This document shows, piece after piece, positions 21,598 through 23,414 of a stretch of DNA of 23,414 bases (position 1 is the stretch's first letter; each line of letters begins with the position of its first letter). The position numbers and the translations under genes are program-made. Below the pieces are notes generated by a model. That model saw only the letters and a program-made list of their open reading frames with translations, made no database searches and was not told the origin of the DNA. This stretch comes from Brevundimonas sp. UBA986 (GTDB lineage: Bacteria > Pseudomonadota > Alphaproteobacteria > Caulobacterales > Caulobacteraceae), in contig DBBK01000063.1 in assembly GCA_002292165.1 (NCBI GenBank), forward strand, positions 1 to 23,414, read 5' to 3'.

Positions 21598-23057
21598 ACC
21601 CGGCCGGGAGCCGTCAGTCCGCCGACAATCCCGCTCAGGATCGCGCAGGCGGCGCAGACGGCCATCACCGCCTGATAGGCCTGATGGAAGACATCGAGGC
21701 CTTCGCGCTCGAGCCACTGGCCGCCCATGACCTGACCGAGCACCTCGCGGGCATGTTCCGGATTGACGTTGATCATCAGGGTGAAGACCGCCGACAGCAC
21801 CATCCCGAGCAGGGCCACGGCAAGCAGGCCGGCGACCCGCGCCACCGCATTGTTGATGCCTGAGGCCACCCCCGTGTGCCCCGGCGGGACCGCCCCCATC
21901 ACCGCCGCCGTCAGAGGCCCGACCGCCAGCGTCATGCCGATCGCCAGCACCGTCATTCCCGCCAGAGGCCCGGCGACATAGCCGGCGTCCGACGGCATCA
22001 TCGCCAGCAAGGCCAGCCCCACGCCCGCGAGGATCGGCCCGACGCTGAGCGACAGCTTCGCTCCGAACCGGTCGGCGATCCGCCCCGCCAGATCCGAGAA
22101 CAGCCCCATGATCACGGCGAACGGCAGCATGGCTGAGCCCGCCCCGGTCGCGGTCCAGCCGTGCACCCGGATCAACTCGAACGGCAGGAAGAACATCGCC
22201 CCGCCCAGCGCGAAATAGAGCAGCAGCGTCAACAGGTTGATTCCGCTGAACACCGGCGAGCGGAACAACGACAGCGGCATCATCGGGTGTTTCTCACGCG
22301 CCTCGGCCCACAGGAAGCCCGCCAGCACCAGCACCCCGCCGACCAGCGACCCGACGATCCAAGGATTTCCCATCCCCAGATCGGGCGCCGCCGTCAGGCC
22401 CCAGGTCACCGCACCCAGACCGGCCACGGCGAGGACGGCGCCGAGCCCGTCCAGCCCCTTGGCCTCCTCGTCGCGGCTCTCGGGCGTGAACTTCACGGTG
22501 ATCAGGACGGCCAGAATGGCCAGCGGGACATTGATCCAGAAGATGGCGCGCCAGTCGGCGTGGTCGGCCAGCCAGCCGCCGACGAGAGGCCCGACCATGC
22601 CGAAGATGGCCCCCGCCCCGGCCCAGGCGCCGAAGGCCTTGCCGCGCTCCCCGGGCGGGAAGGTCGCGCCGATCAGGGCGAGCGCTCCGGGCGTCAGCAG
22701 GGCCGCGCCGACGCCCTGCACCGCCCGCGCCCCGATCAGGGCCTGAACGTTCGGCGACAGGCCGCAGGCGATGGAGGCGAGGGTGAAGACCGCCACCCCG
22801 ATCAGGAAGACCTTGCGCCGTCCGAACCGGTCCCCGGCCGCCCCGCCGATCAGGACGAGGGCGCCGAGCGTCAGCAGATAGGCGTTCGACACCCACTGCA
22901 CCGCCGCCAGGCCCGCCCCGAGGTCGCTCTGGATCGACGGCAGGGCGACGCCAAGGGCCGAGCCGTCGATGAAGGTCAGCGAGGACCCCAGCACCGTCGC
23001 GGCGAGGATCCAGCGCTTGTGGGACGTCGACAGGGGCTCTTCAGTACGGGGGGCCAT
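21582..23057 (-). CDS. MFS transporter of the DHA2 (EmrB/QacA) drug:proton antiporter family
   Basis: This 491-residue inner-membrane protein appears to have 14 transmembrane helices, typical of DHA2 exporters. Motif A is GDRFGRRKVFLIG after the second helix. The antiporter motif C region is GAIFGMVGPLVGGWL in the fifth helix, and the first helix carries TFIDGSALGVALPSI, the D1-type motif of this family. The N-terminus MAPRTEEPLSTSHKRW is cytoplasmic. It probably exports a hydrophobic toxic compound in exchange for protons; specificity cannot be read. It lies 21 bases downstream of a RarD-like permease gene on the same strand, so the two may be co-transcribed. It ends with TAG, overlapping the hydrolase gene tail to tail by 16 bases. 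The Shine-Dalgarno before the ATG is weak. Confidence 0.94.
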   Translation of the reverse strand: MAPRTEEPLSTSHKRWILAATVLGSSLTFIDGSALGVALPSIQSDLGAGLAAVQWVSNAYLLTLGALVLIGGAAGDRFGRRKVFLIGVAVFTLASIACGLSPNVQALIGARAVQGVGAALLTPGALALIGATFPPGERGKAFGAWAGAGAIFGMVGPLVGGWLADHADWRAIFWINVPLAILAVLITVKFTPESRDEEAKGLDGLGAVLAVAGLGAVTWGLTAAPDLGMGNPWIVGSLVGGVLVLAGFLWAEAREKHPMMPLSLFRSPVFSGINLLTLLLYFALGGAMFFLPFELIRVHGWTATGAGSAMLPFAVIMGLFSDLAGRIADRFGAKLSLSVGPILAGVGLALLAMMPSDAGYVAGPLAGMTVLAIGMTLAVGPLTAAVMGAVPPGHTGVASGINNAVARVAGLLAVALLGMVLSAVFTLMINVNPEHAREVLGQVMGGQWLEREGLDVFHQAYQAVMAVCAACAILSGIVGGLTAPGRVQKPE

Positions 23058-23078
23058 GGCCCGAGGCTAGGCCGGTCC

Positions 23079-23414
23079 CTAGGCGGCGTCGACCACCGTC
23101 TTGATCGCCTGCCGCTCGGCCCGTTTGCGCCACAGGGCGGCGAGGGCGAAGACGGCGGCCCCGGCCCAGATGAAGGCGAAGGAGGCGAGGCGCAGCGCGG
23201 TCAAGGGTTCGCCCGTAAAGACGCCGACGGCGAACTGCAGCGTCGGGGCGAGGAACTGCAGGAAGCCGATCGTCGACAGGGGCAGCCTCCGCGCCGACCA
23301 GGCGAACAGGGCCAGGGGGACGGTGGTGATGATCCCGCAGGCGATCGACCAGGCCCAGTGCGACGGGCTGGCGAGGCCGACCGCCTGTCCCGTCTGGGCG
23401 AGCCAGATCAGTCC
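23079..23414 (-). CDS. rarD: RarD-like EamA-family permease, C-terminal part (cut by window edge)
   Basis: An open frame of 111 codons runs from the window edge to a TAG stop and has no start inside the window. The translation begins GLIWLAQTGQAVGLASPSHW and contains GFLQFLAPTLQFAVGVFTGEPL and LASFAFIWAGAAVFALAALW, the hallmarks of the last helices of RarD proteins. These are members of the EamA drug/metabolite transporter superfamily with about ten helices and around 300 residues, so about one third is visible. It ends with a basic cytoplasmic tail (WRKRAERQAIKTVVDAA). The chloramphenicol-related name is historical and the true substrate is not established. The MFS exporter follows 21 bases downstream. 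Confidence 0.88.
   Translation of the reverse strand, partial: GLIWLAQTGQAVGLASPSHWAWSIACGIITTVPLALFAWSARRLPLSTIGFLQFLAPTLQFAVGVFTGEPLTALRLASFAFIWAGAAVFALAALWRKRAERQAIKTVVDAA

Noticed and set aside
20287..21717. 476-codon minus-strand frame opposite the serine hydrolase
   Set aside because: It lies antisense to a gene with clear active-site motifs and has shadow composition.

Overview
The window reads as chromosomal DNA of a high-GC alphaproteobacterium, most likely Caulobacteraceae and probably Brevundimonas. The reasons are the strong G/C bias at third codon positions, the TonB-receptor style, the AcoR-like/aldehyde dehydrogenase pair, and the short GreA-like and RarD proteins. The genus is inferred from protein style; no rRNA or other marker gene is present. 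I see no tRNA, rRNA, CRISPR array, insertion sequence, integrase or prophage gene. No gene-free stretch exceeds about 150 bases. The long antisense reading frames are GC-driven shadows.

Layout. (1) 2-2298, plus strand: the 3' part of a PAS-PAS hybrid histidine kinase, then a small lipoprotein. (2) 5731 down to 2302, minus strand: an iron-uptake operon of TonB-dependent siderophore receptor, PepSY membrane protein and small membrane protein, with a Fur-box-like site before the receptor. (3) 11132 down to 5836, minus strand: a run of carbonyl-chemistry genes comprising zinc alcohol dehydrogenase, hydroxynitrile-lyase-like cupin, SDR oxidoreductase, two tandem aldo/keto reductases, a GFA-family zinc protein and an unknown protein. 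It is divergent from a LysR regulator (11266-12162), and a near-ideal LysR box lies between them. (4) 14912 down to 12279, minus strand: an AcoR-like regulator without an AAA+ domain and an AcoD/ExaC-type acetaldehyde dehydrogenase, with a perfect 9-bp dyad between them and a terminator after the dehydrogenase. (5) 15065-17889, plus strand: a coupled DUF1800/DUF1501 pair, the second with a Tat-like signal. (6) 17992-20359: a single-domain response regulator, a 49-residue charged protein, a short-coil GreA-like factor and a YhiN/HI0933-type flavoprotein. (7) 20461 to the end: a beta-lactamase-fold serine hydrolase, a convergent DHA2-type MFS exporter overlapping its 3' end, and the C-terminal third of a RarD-like permease cut by the window edge.

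How the genes may work together. Region 3 is the best candidate for an under-described system. One LysR protein appears to control reductases and dehydrogenases that interconvert aldehydes/ketones and alcohols, together with a cupin that keeps the metal-binding and active-site positions I recall for a bacterial (R)-hydroxynitrile lyase. This suggests a reactive-carbonyl response or the catabolism of a specific carbonyl compound. Region 4 is a second aldehyde module with its own regulator. The iron operon is a conventional Fur-type arrangement. Gene starts were moved downstream of the longest reading frame wherever a Shine-Dalgarno sequence, stop/start overlap or family N-terminus supported it.
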